64,000 bases of DNA from Aquimarina mycalae (lineage in GTDB: Bacteria; Bacteroidota; Bacteroidia; Flavobacteriales; Flavobacteriaceae): the NCBI RefSeq assembly GCF_029906345.1, contig NZ_JARYGY010000006.1, positions 62,001-126,000 of the forward strand, read 5' to 3'. How positions within the stretch are numbered: the stretch's first letter is position 1; every line of letters begins with the position of its first letter. Of the stretch, positions 7,154 to 18,006 are shown piece by piece. Position numbers and translations under genes: made by a program. Below the pieces are notes generated by a model. The model was not told where the DNA came from. It saw only the letters and a program-made list of their open reading frames with translations, and made no database searches.

Positions 7154-10100
7154 TTAATTCTTTAATAAAGGTAAGGCTCTTGAATTTTCAACTTTCCCAC
7201 CTCCATGAAAAGCTTTACCATCTTTACCAGAACCATCTCTTTGATCTTCTGGCTTTCCTAAAACTCTCAGAACTAAATTCTCTGTTCTAATTGCATTTGC
7301 ATTATTTATTTTTGAAGAAAGACCTTTTGCACTAGAAATTCCATGACCAATGAGTTCATGAATTCCTGTAACATCTTTTCCATTAGGATGATATGCATTC
7401 TCAGAAATAAATGAATGAGAGCCTTTGTTAGTAGGAACATTAAATCCACCCTTTCCTAGTTCTAATATAGTAGAATGTTCTAATTTTTGATTTTCATTAA
7501 GTTTCAAGTTTATACCTGTAGTACTAAGGTGTTTTACAACAGCACTACTACCTTCTCTTGAAATATCACCATCTAATTCAATAAATTCAACTTTATGTTC
7601 ATCATCTGAATTAATGGCTCCTGCAACGACTTGTGCTAAAGCTAAGTCATCGCCTTCTAATTCTGATAAAGCTTCTTTTAATGCTCCTTCATCTATTTTA
7701 TCAAAAGTCTTTTTATTATTCCTTTTTCCTCTTGTAAATAAACTCCTTAAACTATTAAACTGATCTCCTTTAAAAATCCTATTTAAAGAAAAATGAAACT
7801 TACTCGCATCATTTTTAGTTACACCAACTACTTCTCTTCCGTCAGGATCTATAAAACTCAAAGGGTTATTTAATACATAAACATATGGCGTATCGGTATG
7901 ATATACTTCGGCAAGTGGGTCAAGATTCATCCATCTACCTAATGAAGCATCATAATTCCTTGCTCCATAATCTATCCAATTAAGGCCTAATTCAGCTTGT
8001 TCTTCCTTACCATTATACCCATACGGATGCTCTGATAACACTGTGTCATTATACCCTTTATGTTGTAGTCCAAAAGGATAATAGTTCTTTTCTTCTCTAA
8101 TTTCAGTAGCATTTACACTACCATCATTATTAGTGTCTAAGTAAGAGAGTCTGATATTCCCTAAATGATCCTTATATTGATATATATAATCAAATCCACC
8201 AGATGTATTAGGTTCTATATATCCTTCTGGATGGTTCATAAATTCTAACGTACCATTCTTATAGATATAATTACCAGCATACTCCGTTGTTGTCACAGAA
8301 CTTCCTTCTGTCGCAATCTTTTTTAGTTTCACTCCAGTGGCGTCATAAATATAACTAATATTTCCTGTTCCCGTATTATTAGCAATGGCAACTGTATTTG
8401 GTAAATTAAGATGATTATACGTGATACTAGAAATCCCTTTGTTTCTATCAATGATCATATTTCCATTGATATCATACTCAAAATCATTATTGGTGTTGGT
8501 ACCGTCTTTAAAACCATATGATCCTCCATTATCGGATACTTTAGCAAGTTTATTGCCAGTATCGTATTCATACGTCAATACATCCATATATCCAAAAGAG
8601 GTAGCTTGTAGGTTTGCTTGCCCTCTACGTGCCAGAGTTGTTATATTTCCGTTTTTATCATATACCACATTCATCAAACCATAATCATTATTTGTAGTAT
8701 TGTCCAATCCTTTAGTGATCCTGTTTAACGCATCATACTGATATCCATAAGCTCTTTTGGTGTTGTCATTAGCAGTTTTCCAAAGTGTTTCACTAATGTT
8801 ACCGTTATACAAAACAGTAGCTCCGAGATTTTCACTGGTGGTATTATAGTTTATACCAAAGGCAAAGAGATCATTGCCGATGTTACCTACATCATTAATA
8901 TCAGTCAACCATCCACGTACGTTATACTTATAATCTATGGTTTGTAATGGTGCTTGTGCTGTATTTCCAACTTTTTTACGTTCTAACTGACCAAGTTCAT
9001 CATATACATTGTGAGCTATCAATTCTTCTTCTTGGTTGTTAATTTGTTGTTTTTGGGTCAATAATCTTCCCATATGATCATACGTAAAGGTGTCTTTGGT
9101 GATTAAAGATGTACTTCCATTTTTAACGTGGCTAGTAAGAACCTCTAATGGTTTACCTGCAAAGTCCAGTTTAGTCTGTGTTCTATCTATTGTACTAAGG
9201 TAATGATTTCTGCTTCCAGTCCAAATAGCCTGCGCTTTATCGTTATATGCAGTAACCGTTGTTATCCAGTTATTAGTATCTAGTACTCGAACTTTAGATC
9301 CTGTAGGTAACCCTTTAACATCATTGCTGGTAATTACACCATACACACTAGTTGGCTTATCCATCCCAAAAAGATCAAAATTATAATCATCATAATAATT
9401 AATAGTGTAAATTTTTGTGATTCCTACGGGAACAGATGTATTGGTATAATATATTTGAGTTCCTGCAATTGTAATTGGAGTGGCACTCCTTTCTATAAAC
9501 TGAGTGAAATTATCAGAATTAACTGCTTGTTGTAATTCAATCCTGCTACCGTTATGTTGTCGCATTCCTGTATATGCAACTCTTCCAAAAGCATCATACT
9601 TCGTAAACAACCATTCTTTTGTGGATTTAGCTCTTTGATTTGCATCTTGCGTCATCACTGGTTGATCTAGTTTATTGTAAACAATATACTCCCAACCTTT
9701 ACCAGGAATTTTCTTTTCTACCAATCGGTTTCTGCTATCGTATTTGTATTGATAACATAACTCAGTAAGCTCACCTTCAGAGATACCATCACTAGTATCT
9801 ACTTTGGGAGGTAACACATAAGTGAGATTCCCAAAGTCGTCGTATACATAATACGTATTGTGTTCCTCATTATTGTTAAAAGTACGTTTCAGAATTACTT
9901 GACCAAGCTTGTTTTTATATTCCTGGGTTGTGTGGTCATTCGCATGCGTTTGACCAGGTTGCCAGTTTTCGTCTTTGGTGAAAGTAATATGAAGTTCATC
10001 AGCATTATAATACTCTTGCTGTATTAATTGTGGTGCTTCTGTATTTTCATTAATAAACGCTACCTTAAAATATGGAATATTATCGTTTAACGTATTGGTA

Positions 10101-13100
10101 CTCCAGTTAAATTTAATAGTGTGATCGCTATCGTTATTGTGATCCGCTTTCCAATCTTTTCCAGGTGCTCCTTGTTCTAACACGCGGTTTATGGGTGAGG
10201 CTTCAAAAATACTTTCAGAATGAGCATTTATTTCGGCAACATTTGTGATCCCAGAAAAATCATCAGCGTATTTATTTTGATAATAGCTGTTAATATCTGT
10301 ATGAATATCCACAGCATTATAACTGCCAGGTAATCCGTTTGACACAAAAGGAAGATGATTTTTAGCTTGCCTTCCGTATTGATCGTATGTTATATGCGTA
10401 ATGATATCTTTAGGACTGTCCTCCAAATTGTTAACCATATCAGAAATAGAAGTTTCATCCCCATCTATTTTTTGTAATACTGGATTCCAAAAGAATTGAT
10501 TGGTACCTGGATCTGTACTGTAATACAGGTAATTTCTAAATCTGGAAGTAGTCGTGTTATTTCTCCATTTAAATTCGTTACCATTTAATACTTTGTTTCC
10601 ATTAATATCATAGATTCCACTGATATTAGAGTTTTCTCCACTGTATTGATATGGATGAATTACTCCTACCATTAGATACCAGGTATCTAATTGAGGTAGG
10701 TCTCCATAAAAGAAATATGGGTTGCTATTTTCAGTATTATTCAGGTTATTTACATTTTGAGTTCCATGATAGGTAGTTCCATTCTGTGAACCAGTTCGTT
10801 TTACCCAAACTGTATAGCGATACCCAACATTTTTATCTACGTTTATATAATCAGTATTCCAACCGCCATCAGCATCTCTGTTGATATCATTACCACATTT
10901 CCAGAGTAAAGAGAGTTTTCCGTTGGGATCTACCCCAGTTTCTCTGTTGTTTTCCGAAGCACTACCATTTTGATTAAAAAAACCTGTGCTTCCATTTCCT
11001 GGAGACCAGTCGATAGACAGTTCATTAGTGTAGTTATTATCGGGTAAGGTTGGACTCGCTTTGATAGACACCTGTTGTTTTGGTCTTCCTAATCCGTCAA
11101 AATAACTGATACTTTCGATCACATCTTTGTTATATTGTATAGAATTAGGAGATATCATGCCTTTCTGATATACTCTAGTAAATACATAATTCTCATTACT
11201 TAATGTAATATCATTATATAATCCTTCACTACATCCATTTGCTGTTCCTGTTATAGATGGACAATTATCACCAGCGTTAGCAACATATCCAGATGGTTGT
11301 ATACATTGTGTAATAATTGAGTTAGGATCTCCAAATCCATCTCCATCTGTATCTGCATACCATTTTTTATCTGGATGTACTGATGCATCGTTATCATTAC
11401 AATCGGTTAAGGATAAAACGGTTTGTGTATAGCCTGTACCTGGATTATTACATTGGGTGACCGTGGTGGTTGCAAAACCATCATTGTCCATATCCTTATA
11501 CCAAGTAGGAGTTGGTTGTATACTATAATTTATAACTCTTGTTGAACTCCAACATCCTGAAGTGTTATTTCTGGCCCTTAAATAGTATGTACTCCCACTA
11601 GTTCTAGTGATAGAGGCATTGCTACTAGCTGTGCTCGTTCCTCCCGAAGTATTTTGCCAATACCAAGTAACTCCGCTTGGCGGATTACTTTTGGTGAGTA
11701 CACTGTTACCACAGTTGTTAGAAACTATCGGAGCAGTAGGAGTAGCGGGTACGGATTTGATACTATAGCTAACTGTTCTGGCAGTACTCCAACATCCTGT
11801 GGAGTTATTTCTTGCTCTTACATAATATGTACTGCCACTGGTTCTGGTGATTGAAGCATTACTATTAGATGTGCTAGTGCCTGTTGAACCACTTTGCCAA
11901 TACCAAGTGATTCCACTAGGAGGGTTGCTTCTAGTAAGTACACTGTTACCACAATTATTGACTACTGTAGGTGCATTAGGTGTAGGAGGTACGGATTTAA
12001 TACTATAGTTCACTGTTCTGGCAGTACTCCAACATCCAGTGGTGTTATTTCTAGCTCTTAGGTAATATGTACTTCCACTAGTTCTGGTGATAGAAGTACT
12101 ACTATTAGCGGTACTTGTCCCTCCTGAACTACTTTGCCAATACCAAGTAATACCACTAATTGGGTTACTTCTAGTAAGTACACTATTACCACAATTATTG
12201 ACTACTGTAGGTGCAGCAGGAGTAGCTGGTATTGATTTGATACTATAACTCACTGTTCTGGCAGTACTCCAACATAAAGAGGAGTTATTTCTTGCTCTTA
12301 AGTAATAAGTACTTCCACTAGTTCTGGTAATAGAAGTATTACTATTAGCAGTACTGGTGCCTGTTGAGCTACTTTGCCAATACCAAGTAATGCCGCTAGG
12401 TGAATTACTTTTGGTGAGTACACTGTTTCCACAATTATTGGATACTGTAGGTGCTGATGGAGTAGCAGGTACAGATTTAATATTATAACTCACTGTTCTG
12501 GCTGTACTCCAACATCCTGTGAAGTTATTTCTTGCTCTTAGGTAATAGGTACTTCCACTAGTTCTGGTGATAGAAGTACTACTGTTTGTTGTGCTGGTGC
12601 CTACCGAACTACTTTGCCAATACCAAGTAATTTCACTAGGTGGATTACTTCGAGTAAGTACACTGTTTCCGCAATTATTGGATACTGTAGGTGCTGATGG
12701 TGTAGCAGGCACAGATTTAATACTATAATTAACCGTTCTTACTGAGCTCCAGCATCCTGTGGAGTTGTTTCTAGCTCTTAAGTAATACGTACTTCCACTA
12801 GTTCTGGTGATAGAAGTACTACTGTTAGTTGTACTGGTGCCTGTTGAGCTACTTTGCCAATACCAAGTAATGCCACTAGGTGGATTACTTCTGGTAAGTA
12901 CGCTGTTTCCACAATAATTAGATACTGTAGGCGCAGAAGGTGCAGTAGGTACAGATTTGATACTATAATTTACCGTTCTAACGGCACTCCAACATCCTGT
13001 GGAGTTATTTCTAGCTCTTAAGTAATAGGTACTTCCACTAGTTCTGGTGATAGAAGTACTACTATTAGCCGTACTTGTGCCTCCTGAACTACTTTGCCAA

Positions 13101-14002
13101 TACCAAGTGATTCCACTAGGTGGATTATTTCTTGTAAGTATACTCTTGCCACATTGGTTGCTAACAGTTGCTGTTGGTACTGAAGGTAAGGTATTTACAT
13201 TATAGGTAATCTGCTTAGCAGTTCCCCAGCAATTACTGCTGTTATTTCGACCTCTAAGATAAATTGTTCCATTACTGGTCTTTGTAATAGCTTGACTAGA
13301 ATTAGAAGTACTAGTCCCTGTGGCACTGCTTTGCCAGAACCAAGTTTCTATAGAAAGATTATGAATTCCTTTTTCTATTATCGTATTCCCACAATTTTTT
13401 GTAATCGAAAAGGTAGGAGTAGAAGCACTTCTTTCATCTACCTGTCCATTACAGTTATTATCTATATTGTCTTTATTGCATGGTTCGACAGCTCCAGGAT
13501 TTACGGTAACGTTATTATCGTTACAGTCACCAGCTCTGCTAATATATCCTGAAGGTTGACTACATGAACTTTTGGTATTACTACTTACTCCATATCCATC
13601 TCCATCTGCATCACGATACCAAGTTTTAGTTATATTTATAGAAGGGTTACTGTCATTACAATCATTTGCATTAGCAACATATCCTGAAGGTTGATAACAG
13701 TTTTTTGCGGTAGTACTGCTGGTTCCATATCCGTCACCATCTGCATCACGATACCAGGTTCGAAAACCTCCAACGCTACTATCATTATCGTTACAATCAA
13801 ATGTTCCCTGAGCAATATATCCATTGGGTCTGTTTACTTCACATCGGTATTGCAATCCGTGATAACCATCTCCATCATTATCAATATACCATTTGGTTGC
13901 ATTAGGTGCTACATCACTACAATCATCTCCCGAAATAGGAGTAAATTGACTCCATCCTAAAATAGGTAAGAACAAGTATATATATATTAAATATCTTTTC
14001 AT
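7154..14002 (-). CDS. RHS-repeat polymorphic toxin with DUF6443 and C-terminal metallopeptidase-like domain
   Basis: A secreted protein of 2,282 residues. I chose the ATG at 14000-14002, which begins directly with the signal peptide MKRYLIYIYLFLPILGWSQ; a start at 14059 would put 19 charged residues before it and overlap the previous gene. In order: MopE-type metal-binding motifs (WYRDADGDGYG...DCNDN, about 30-200); eight 80-residue repeats with NxCGxSxLTR, TWYWQ and STGCWS (about 200-830); two more metal motifs (830-910); DUF6443 with YFDGLGRPKQQ; RHS repeats (YDxFGNLTYV type); the RHS core with LGRWMNLDPL and NPLSFIDPDG (about 2000-2055); and a variable tip. The tip contains HELIGHG (about 2215) and a downstream AIRTENLVLR, like zinc metallopeptidase effectors. 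An immunity-like lipoprotein follows. Export route is not evident. Confidence 0.88.
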   Translation of the reverse strand: MKRYLIYIYLFLPILGWSQFTPISGDDCSDVAPNATKWYIDNDGDGYHGLQYRCEVNRPNGYIAQGTFDCNDNDSSVGGFRTWYRDADGDGYGTSSTTAKNCYQPSGYVANANDCNDSNPSINITKTWYRDADGDGYGVSSNTKSSCSQPSGYISRAGDCNDNNVTVNPGAVEPCNKDNIDNNCNGQVDERSASTPTFSITKNCGNTIIEKGIHNLSIETWFWQSSATGTSTSNSSQAITKTSNGTIYLRGRNNSSNCWGTAKQITYNVNTLPSVPTATVSNQCGKSILTRNNPPSGITWYWQSSSGGTSTANSSTSITRTSGSTYYLRARNNSTGCWSAVRTVNYSIKSVPTAPSAPTVSNYCGNSVLTRSNPPSGITWYWQSSSTGTSTTNSSTSITRTSGSTYYLRARNNSTGCWSSVRTVNYSIKSVPATPSAPTVSNNCGNSVLTRSNPPSEITWYWQSSSVGTSTTNSSTSITRTSGSTYYLRARNNFTGCWSTARTVSYNIKSVPATPSAPTVSNNCGNSVLTKSNSPSGITWYWQSSSTGTSTANSNTSITRTSGSTYYLRARNNSSLCWSTARTVSYSIKSIPATPAAPTVVNNCGNSVLTRSNPISGITWYWQSSSGGTSTANSSTSITRTSGSTYYLRARNNTTGCWSTARTVNYSIKSVPPTPNAPTVVNNCGNSVLTRSNPPSGITWYWQSGSTGTSTSNSNASITRTSGSTYYVRARNNSTGCWSTARTVSYSIKSVPATPTAPIVSNNCGNSVLTKSNPPSGVTWYWQNTSGGTSTASSNASITRTSGSTYYLRARNNTSGCWSSTRVINYSIQPTPTWYKDMDNDGFATTTVTQCNNPGTGYTQTVLSLTDCNDNDASVHPDKKWYADTDGDGFGDPNSIITQCIQPSGYVANAGDNCPSITGTANGCSEGLYNDITLSNENYVFTRVYQKGMISPNSIQYNKDVIESISYFDGLGRPKQQVSIKASPTLPDNNYTNELSIDWSPGNGSTGFFNQNGSASENNRETGVDPNGKLSLLWKCGNDINRDADGGWNTDYINVDKNVGYRYTVWVKRTGSQNGTTYHGTQNVNNLNNTENSNPYFFYGDLPQLDTWYLMVGVIHPYQYSGENSNISGIYDINGNKVLNGNEFKWRNNTTTSRFRNYLYYSTDPGTNQFFWNPVLQKIDGDETSISDMVNNLEDSPKDIITHITYDQYGRQAKNHLPFVSNGLPGSYNAVDIHTDINSYYQNKYADDFSGITNVAEINAHSESIFEASPINRVLEQGAPGKDWKADHNNDSDHTIKFNWSTNTLNDNIPYFKVAFINENTEAPQLIQQEYYNADELHITFTKDENWQPGQTHANDHTTQEYKNKLGQVILKRTFNNNEEHNTYYVYDDFGNLTYVLPPKVDTSDGISEGELTELCYQYKYDSRNRLVEKKIPGKGWEYIVYNKLDQPVMTQDANQRAKSTKEWLFTKYDAFGRVAYTGMRQHNGSRIELQQAVNSDNFTQFIERSATPITIAGTQIYYTNTSVPVGITKIYTINYYDDYNFDLFGMDKPTSVYGVITSNDVKGLPTGSKVRVLDTNNWITTVTAYNDKAQAIWTGSRNHYLSTIDRTQTKLDFAGKPLEVLTSHVKNGSTSLITKDTFTYDHMGRLLTQKQQINNQEEELIAHNVYDELGQLERKKVGNTAQAPLQTIDYKYNVRGWLTDINDVGNIGNDLFAFGINYNTTSENLGATVLYNGNISETLWKTANDNTKRAYGYQYDALNRITKGLDNTTNNDYGLMNVVYDKNGNITTLARRGQANLQATSFGYMDVLTYEYDTGNKLAKVSDNGGSYGFKDGTNTNNDFEYDINGNMIIDRNKGISSITYNHLNLPNTVAIANNTGTGNISYIYDATGVKLKKIATEGSSVTTTEYAGNYIYKNGTLEFMNHPEGYIEPNTSGGFDYIYQYKDHLGNIRLSYLDTNNDGSVNATEIREEKNYYPFGLQHKGYNDTVLSEHPYGYNGKEEQAELGLNWIDYGARNYDASLGRWMNLDPLAEVYHTDTPYVYVLNNPLSFIDPDGREVVGVTKNDASKFHFSLNRIFKGDQFNSLRSLFTRGKRNNKKTFDKIDEGALKEALSELEGDDLALAQVVAGAINSDDEHKVEFIELDGDISREGSSAVVKHLSTTGINLKLNENQKLEHSTILELGKGGFNVPTNKGSHSFISENAYHPNGKDVTGIHELIGHGISSAKGLSSKINNANAIRTENLVLRVLGKPEDQRDGSGKDGKAFHGGGKVENSRALPLLKN
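11515..13434 (-). repeat. Coding tandem array: eight units of about 240 bp
   Basis: The stretch is a direct tandem array with a 240-bp period; for example the segment encoding TWYWQ recurs near 11653, 11893, 12133, 12373, 12613, 12853 and 13093. The eighth, most N-terminal unit near 13331 is diverged. Each unit codes for 80 residues with paired Cys, probably an Ig-like or similar beta domain. The high DNA similarity of the seven inner units suggests recent expansion or homogenisation by recombination. Confidence 0.9.
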
Positions 14003-14009
14003 CGGTTGT

Positions 14010-17000
14010 TTAGTTTTTGTAATTGTACTTGTTTTCTGATACCAGATTTCCTTCTTCATCCCTTACGAATTCTAATCGATTTAGATTGTCGTATTCGTAA
14101 TACATAGTGTATCCTCTAGCATCTGTCATACTGGTGATTCCAATAAGTGGGTCATAGGTGTAATAACTCATCTGTGATGCCTGTAATGCAGCATGTGAAC
14201 GAATGGCTTCTAACGCATCTCTTAATGCTTGCTCACTTGTTGATGATGCTCCATTCGGAAAACTAACATCATCATTGGATGCTGTAATTGCTGTAGTAAT
14301 TAATCCTTGAATGCTAGCCGCTTGAGTTGTGTTGAAATTTGTGATTTTGGCAATAGGAAATTGTCCTTCATATCCCCAGATATAGTAGATATGGGTTCCA
14401 TCTATTTGCGCTATGTCAATAGGATTACCTTGTGCATCATATTGATGAAATGCAAGACGTTCTTCAAGATTATTAGTTCCTTTGGCTATCCTTACTTTTT
14501 TAGGAAGCCATAATGTGTTTCCTAGTATATTGTTTCCCCAGGATGTATAATCAGTTCTTTTCTTAAAAAGAAGCGTTTCTGTAGTTCCTTCTTTTTTGTA
14601 CGTCTCTGTTTCAATGGGGGATGCAATCTGATTCGTAGATTGTAATGCTAGAATACCATTCGATGCTTCATTACTTAGATTCTCAAAATCACTTATATTG
14701 TTGTATGGGTACTTATATACTGTTTTTATTTCGTTTCCGTTAGTACCTTGAGTTGTACTTTCTTTTAAAGAAAAATGGCTGTTATAAGTATTGGTAGTTG
14801 TGCTTATAAGAGTTTGTTGAATTCCATCTTTGTCATAATAGCTAGTATTTACCGATGATAGTGGTTTGTACTTTGTATTCAGTTCTCTGTAAGGCTTTAC
14901 AATATACCTGTCGATCTGATAGTGCTCTTGCGATGGTATAGGAAACTCGTCGCAAGCTCCTTCTATTCTACAGTCGGCAATGATATTAAGCTTTTGAGCG
15001 ATTTTTAAACTCCAAGGATGATTATTATTAAAGTCTTGATAATTTTGATCCAACAATCCTCTAAATAATTGATATTCGTTTACGTTTTTTTGAATCAAAG
15101 ATGTGATACTGTCTTTGGTTTTGAATACAGACACCATCTTTACTCTACCTTTATCTAGATCTTGTGCCTGTGGATAATTAGGATGTTCAAAATCATAGTT
15201 CTGAGCAGGAGCTTCGAACTCTGTTAGCTTATATCCATTCGGGAAAGTTTTAATATAATTCTGTAACGTACTAGAATCTCCTATATCTGAATATACCAAT
15301 GTACCATCTTCATTGGTGAAAGGTATTAGAGGAGGTCCATCCCAGTCGTCATTTGTTGTGTCTTCGATAGGTATTAAATCAAAACTATCAAACTCTTTTA
15401 TATGTGTATAGTATACTGGAGCACTTTGATTAACTGTCAAAGAATTAAATCGATTTAAACGATAGGCTATAACATCGTATTCTGTTCGCCCACTTGGGTT
15501 TTCAGGTGTGGAAGCACTATAGTTTACAATATTAAAGGATACTTCTTTCTGAAATTTGTTTAAAAGTAATCCTGAAGATAACTTATCATCTGTATTGTAA
15601 TCAAAGTATTGTGTTTTTGCTATCGAATCATTGGTTGTATAATGTTGTATTTTTTCTACTCGAATGCCACCAATATCAACATTAATGTGATTAGACGTAT
15701 CTGAGTTGAAAACAGGTTCATGAAATTGTACTTTAATTTCACCATAGGCATCAGAAGATCGGTTGTAGTCATTGATTATCTTAAAAGTATATGTGCCAGG
15801 CCTGATGATAATCCTACCTCCTGAATTATGAGATTCACTGTAATATCCAGGATCACCATCATCCGGACCAAACTCTATACCCAGTGTTGGACACATTTCT
15901 GGAGCCTCGTTTAATATATTTCTAAAATAAGGTGCATTAATATAATAATCATCTGATATAGGATCAATATCGGCTTCCTCTTCTCCTGTTATTGGATCAA
16001 TCTTAGGAGGACAATTATCTGCGCGCGAAATACTCATTGTTAAATGACTTCTTTGTCTTGTCCCTCTAAAGGATGATGAGATGGTGGCAACAGTAAGTTG
16101 GTCAAAAGTTTTAGTAAACTGTGATGTTTTGATTTCAGGAGCTGAAGCACTGTTATCTGATTGTAACTTTAATAGTATTTGTTTATTAAAAGAAACACTG
16201 GTTGCGATATTACCTTGTGCACCAGAAGAACCACTATTATATTCCTTTTTTATTTGATTTTGTTCATAATCTATTAAGGAATATCCACCTGTTGGGTAGT
16301 TTATTTTTTTCATTGCTCCGATTCGTGTAGCAGAAAGATTAGGAGATTTATCAACCGTATTCCCAGAAGAAGGTACGTTTATTGCTGCCGAATTAATGCT
16401 GGCATTATAAAAACGCCAGTCGTCCTGAGCTCTTGCACGGTCATCCATAGAGTCAATAAAATCCGGGATATTATATTGATCATAATACTCAAAACCATAT
16501 ACTAACTGACCATTTTTAGTAATTTCTGTTAGTACATCTCTTGCTCCTAAGTATGAAAGCTCATATGCGTTAAAATCTCCTGCTTTTGCCACAGAAATAC
16601 CTGTATATATTTTTCTTTTTCCATCAATTTCTCCAATAGAAAAAGTAATCGTCGTATTATCTGAAGAAGTAATATATTTTAAAATCTTTCTATTAATAAT
16701 AGATTGGTTTACACCATCTTGATACGTGCCAATGCCATAGGTAGGTCCAGTATTACCATCTGCAGAATCATCTTCCAATCCTGTAGGGAAATATTGATTT
16801 CCTCCAGAGGCATAAAAATCATAACTTAGGTATTGATCATCCTCATAGGTATATGTGATAGTTTTACCGTTAGGGTATCTGATTTCCGAAAGATTCCAGG
16901 TGATGGTATATTCAAAAGCTGTATTAGGAGTAGCATCAGAAGGCAAGTTATTTTCTGTATCAGCAAAAATGTATACGATTCCATTATCATCTGTAACGGT

Positions 17001-17585
17001 AATTTGTTGATTGGTATAGTGTACTTTATGATTATGTTGAGATAAGTATACAGGATTTCCATTTTCACCTTGTTTAAATGAAAAAGATATAGGTCCCGCT
17101 TGCACGTGATAGATATCTACTTCTTTATCCCATTCTCCTGTTAGATATTTTTTAAGTTCTGCTAATGAGAAATTGTTTCCATTTTCCATATAATCTTTGA
17201 TACGAACACCTCGATTACGTGGTCCATAATAGCCTTCGGGATGTTCATCAGGTAGACCTCTAACTTCTCGTCTAACAGCTCCAACACCAGAAAGACTCCA
17301 TCCTAATCCCAAAATGGATTGTTTCCCTTCTAATAAGAGTCCTCCATAACTATAATTCATAGTTATTGGCCAGGAGTAATTCCCCATTTTAAAGCTATGA
17401 ATAGCTGCTGAAAAGCTCATGTTACCGCTTTGTAATGCTCTTTCTATAGAACCATAAGATCCTAAAGCTGCAGCTTCTGGAGAAGCTGGATAAAAATCAG
17501 GAATTGGTGCATCTGGATAATCCTGACTGTAAAATAATGATGGCCACAATAATGCAACCAATACTAATCCAATAATTTTTCTCAT
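14010..17585 (-). CDS. Secreted SpvB/RHS-like companion protein of RHS unit 1
   Basis: This 1,191-residue protein starts with a signal peptide (MRKIIGLVLVALLWPSLFYSQ). The N-terminal part carries the pattern SPEAAALGSYGSIE...GNMSF followed by YSWPITMNYSYGG and GLGWSLSG, typical of SpvB/TcaC-like and RHS shell N-termini. The middle is a large beta-rich region and the C-terminus has RHS motifs (DPLIGITSMTDARGYTMYYEYD). It ends seven bases before the large RHS toxin start, so the two form a unit. The same pair is repeated at 21791-31840. A split shell in which this protein forms the cap and the next gene the barrel plus toxin is a reasonable inference from RHS/Tc toxin structures. Confidence 0.82.
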   Translation of the reverse strand: MRKIIGLVLVALLWPSLFYSQDYPDAPIPDFYPASPEAAALGSYGSIERALQSGNMSFSAAIHSFKMGNYSWPITMNYSYGGLLLEGKQSILGLGWSLSGVGAVRREVRGLPDEHPEGYYGPRNRGVRIKDYMENGNNFSLAELKKYLTGEWDKEVDIYHVQAGPISFSFKQGENGNPVYLSQHNHKVHYTNQQITVTDDNGIVYIFADTENNLPSDATPNTAFEYTITWNLSEIRYPNGKTITYTYEDDQYLSYDFYASGGNQYFPTGLEDDSADGNTGPTYGIGTYQDGVNQSIINRKILKYITSSDNTTITFSIGEIDGKRKIYTGISVAKAGDFNAYELSYLGARDVLTEITKNGQLVYGFEYYDQYNIPDFIDSMDDRARAQDDWRFYNASINSAAINVPSSGNTVDKSPNLSATRIGAMKKINYPTGGYSLIDYEQNQIKKEYNSGSSGAQGNIATSVSFNKQILLKLQSDNSASAPEIKTSQFTKTFDQLTVATISSSFRGTRQRSHLTMSISRADNCPPKIDPITGEEEADIDPISDDYYINAPYFRNILNEAPEMCPTLGIEFGPDDGDPGYYSESHNSGGRIIIRPGTYTFKIINDYNRSSDAYGEIKVQFHEPVFNSDTSNHINVDIGGIRVEKIQHYTTNDSIAKTQYFDYNTDDKLSSGLLLNKFQKEVSFNIVNYSASTPENPSGRTEYDVIAYRLNRFNSLTVNQSAPVYYTHIKEFDSFDLIPIEDTTNDDWDGPPLIPFTNEDGTLVYSDIGDSSTLQNYIKTFPNGYKLTEFEAPAQNYDFEHPNYPQAQDLDKGRVKMVSVFKTKDSITSLIQKNVNEYQLFRGLLDQNYQDFNNNHPWSLKIAQKLNIIADCRIEGACDEFPIPSQEHYQIDRYIVKPYRELNTKYKPLSSVNTSYYDKDGIQQTLISTTTNTYNSHFSLKESTTQGTNGNEIKTVYKYPYNNISDFENLSNEASNGILALQSTNQIASPIETETYKKEGTTETLLFKKRTDYTSWGNNILGNTLWLPKKVRIAKGTNNLEERLAFHQYDAQGNPIDIAQIDGTHIYYIWGYEGQFPIAKITNFNTTQAASIQGLITTAITASNDDVSFPNGASSTSEQALRDALEAIRSHAALQASQMSYYTYDPLIGITSMTDARGYTMYYEYDNLNRLEFVRDEEGNLVSENKYNYKN

Positions 17586-17962
17586 AAAAAAGTAATTAAT
17601 AATTTATAACCCATTTCCTTTTTTCAATAGGATAACCATTGTATAATAGGGATATCAACATTTTTTCCTTAACTCAATAATTGGATGATGCTTGCTGGTT
17701 ATTCTTTGTAGATTTAAAAACAAGATTTAATATTTTGTAATCTTTAGAATTCTTTTCTGTGTTGTTTTCTGTTATATAGCAGACGTTTTACAATTGGTTT
17801 TATCATAAAAACAAATGTCTTTTGATACATCGTAATTAATAATGCGTTTTTAAGATTTTAATTGATATGTACATTGCTATTTTGTAAACTGTTAAAAGGC
17901 TGTAGGCTGCCTTATACAGAAAATAAATTGGTTTTAGAATCTTTTTTGTTTTGTTAAATTCC

Positions 17963-17983
17963 TATACCAAATAGTATGGTATA
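17963..17983. promoter_or_regulatory. Inverted repeat, possible operator upstream of RHS unit 1
   Basis: TATACCA (17963-17969) and TGGTATA (17977-17983) form a perfect 7-bp inverted repeat with a 7-base centre. It lies 16 bases from a TAnnTTTG-type box (17999-18006, complement). It could be an operator for the RHS operon, for instance for the nearby LytTR regulator. This is inference. Confidence 0.35.
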
Positions 17984-17998
17984 ATTAATTAACCTTGG

Positions 17999-18006
17999 CA
18001 AAATTA
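17999..18006 (-). promoter_or_regulatory. Candidate -7 box (TAATTTTG) for RHS unit 1
   Basis: The minus strand reads TAATTTTG, an exact fit to the Bacteroidetes TAnnTTTG -7 consensus. No clear TTTG -33 box was found at the right distance, so support is weak. Confidence 0.3.

Noticed and set aside
11515..13434. Regular 240-bp repeats as a CRISPR-like or satellite array
   Set aside because: The repeats are entirely coding, keep frame and translate into 80-residue Cys-containing domains of the RHS protein.
7154..14002. DADGDG motifs of the RHS proteins as dockerin or thrombospondin-type modules
   Set aside because: The spacing to GYV and DCNDN and the CxxxxDNNCNGQVDE ending fit the MopE-type metal-binding motif better.
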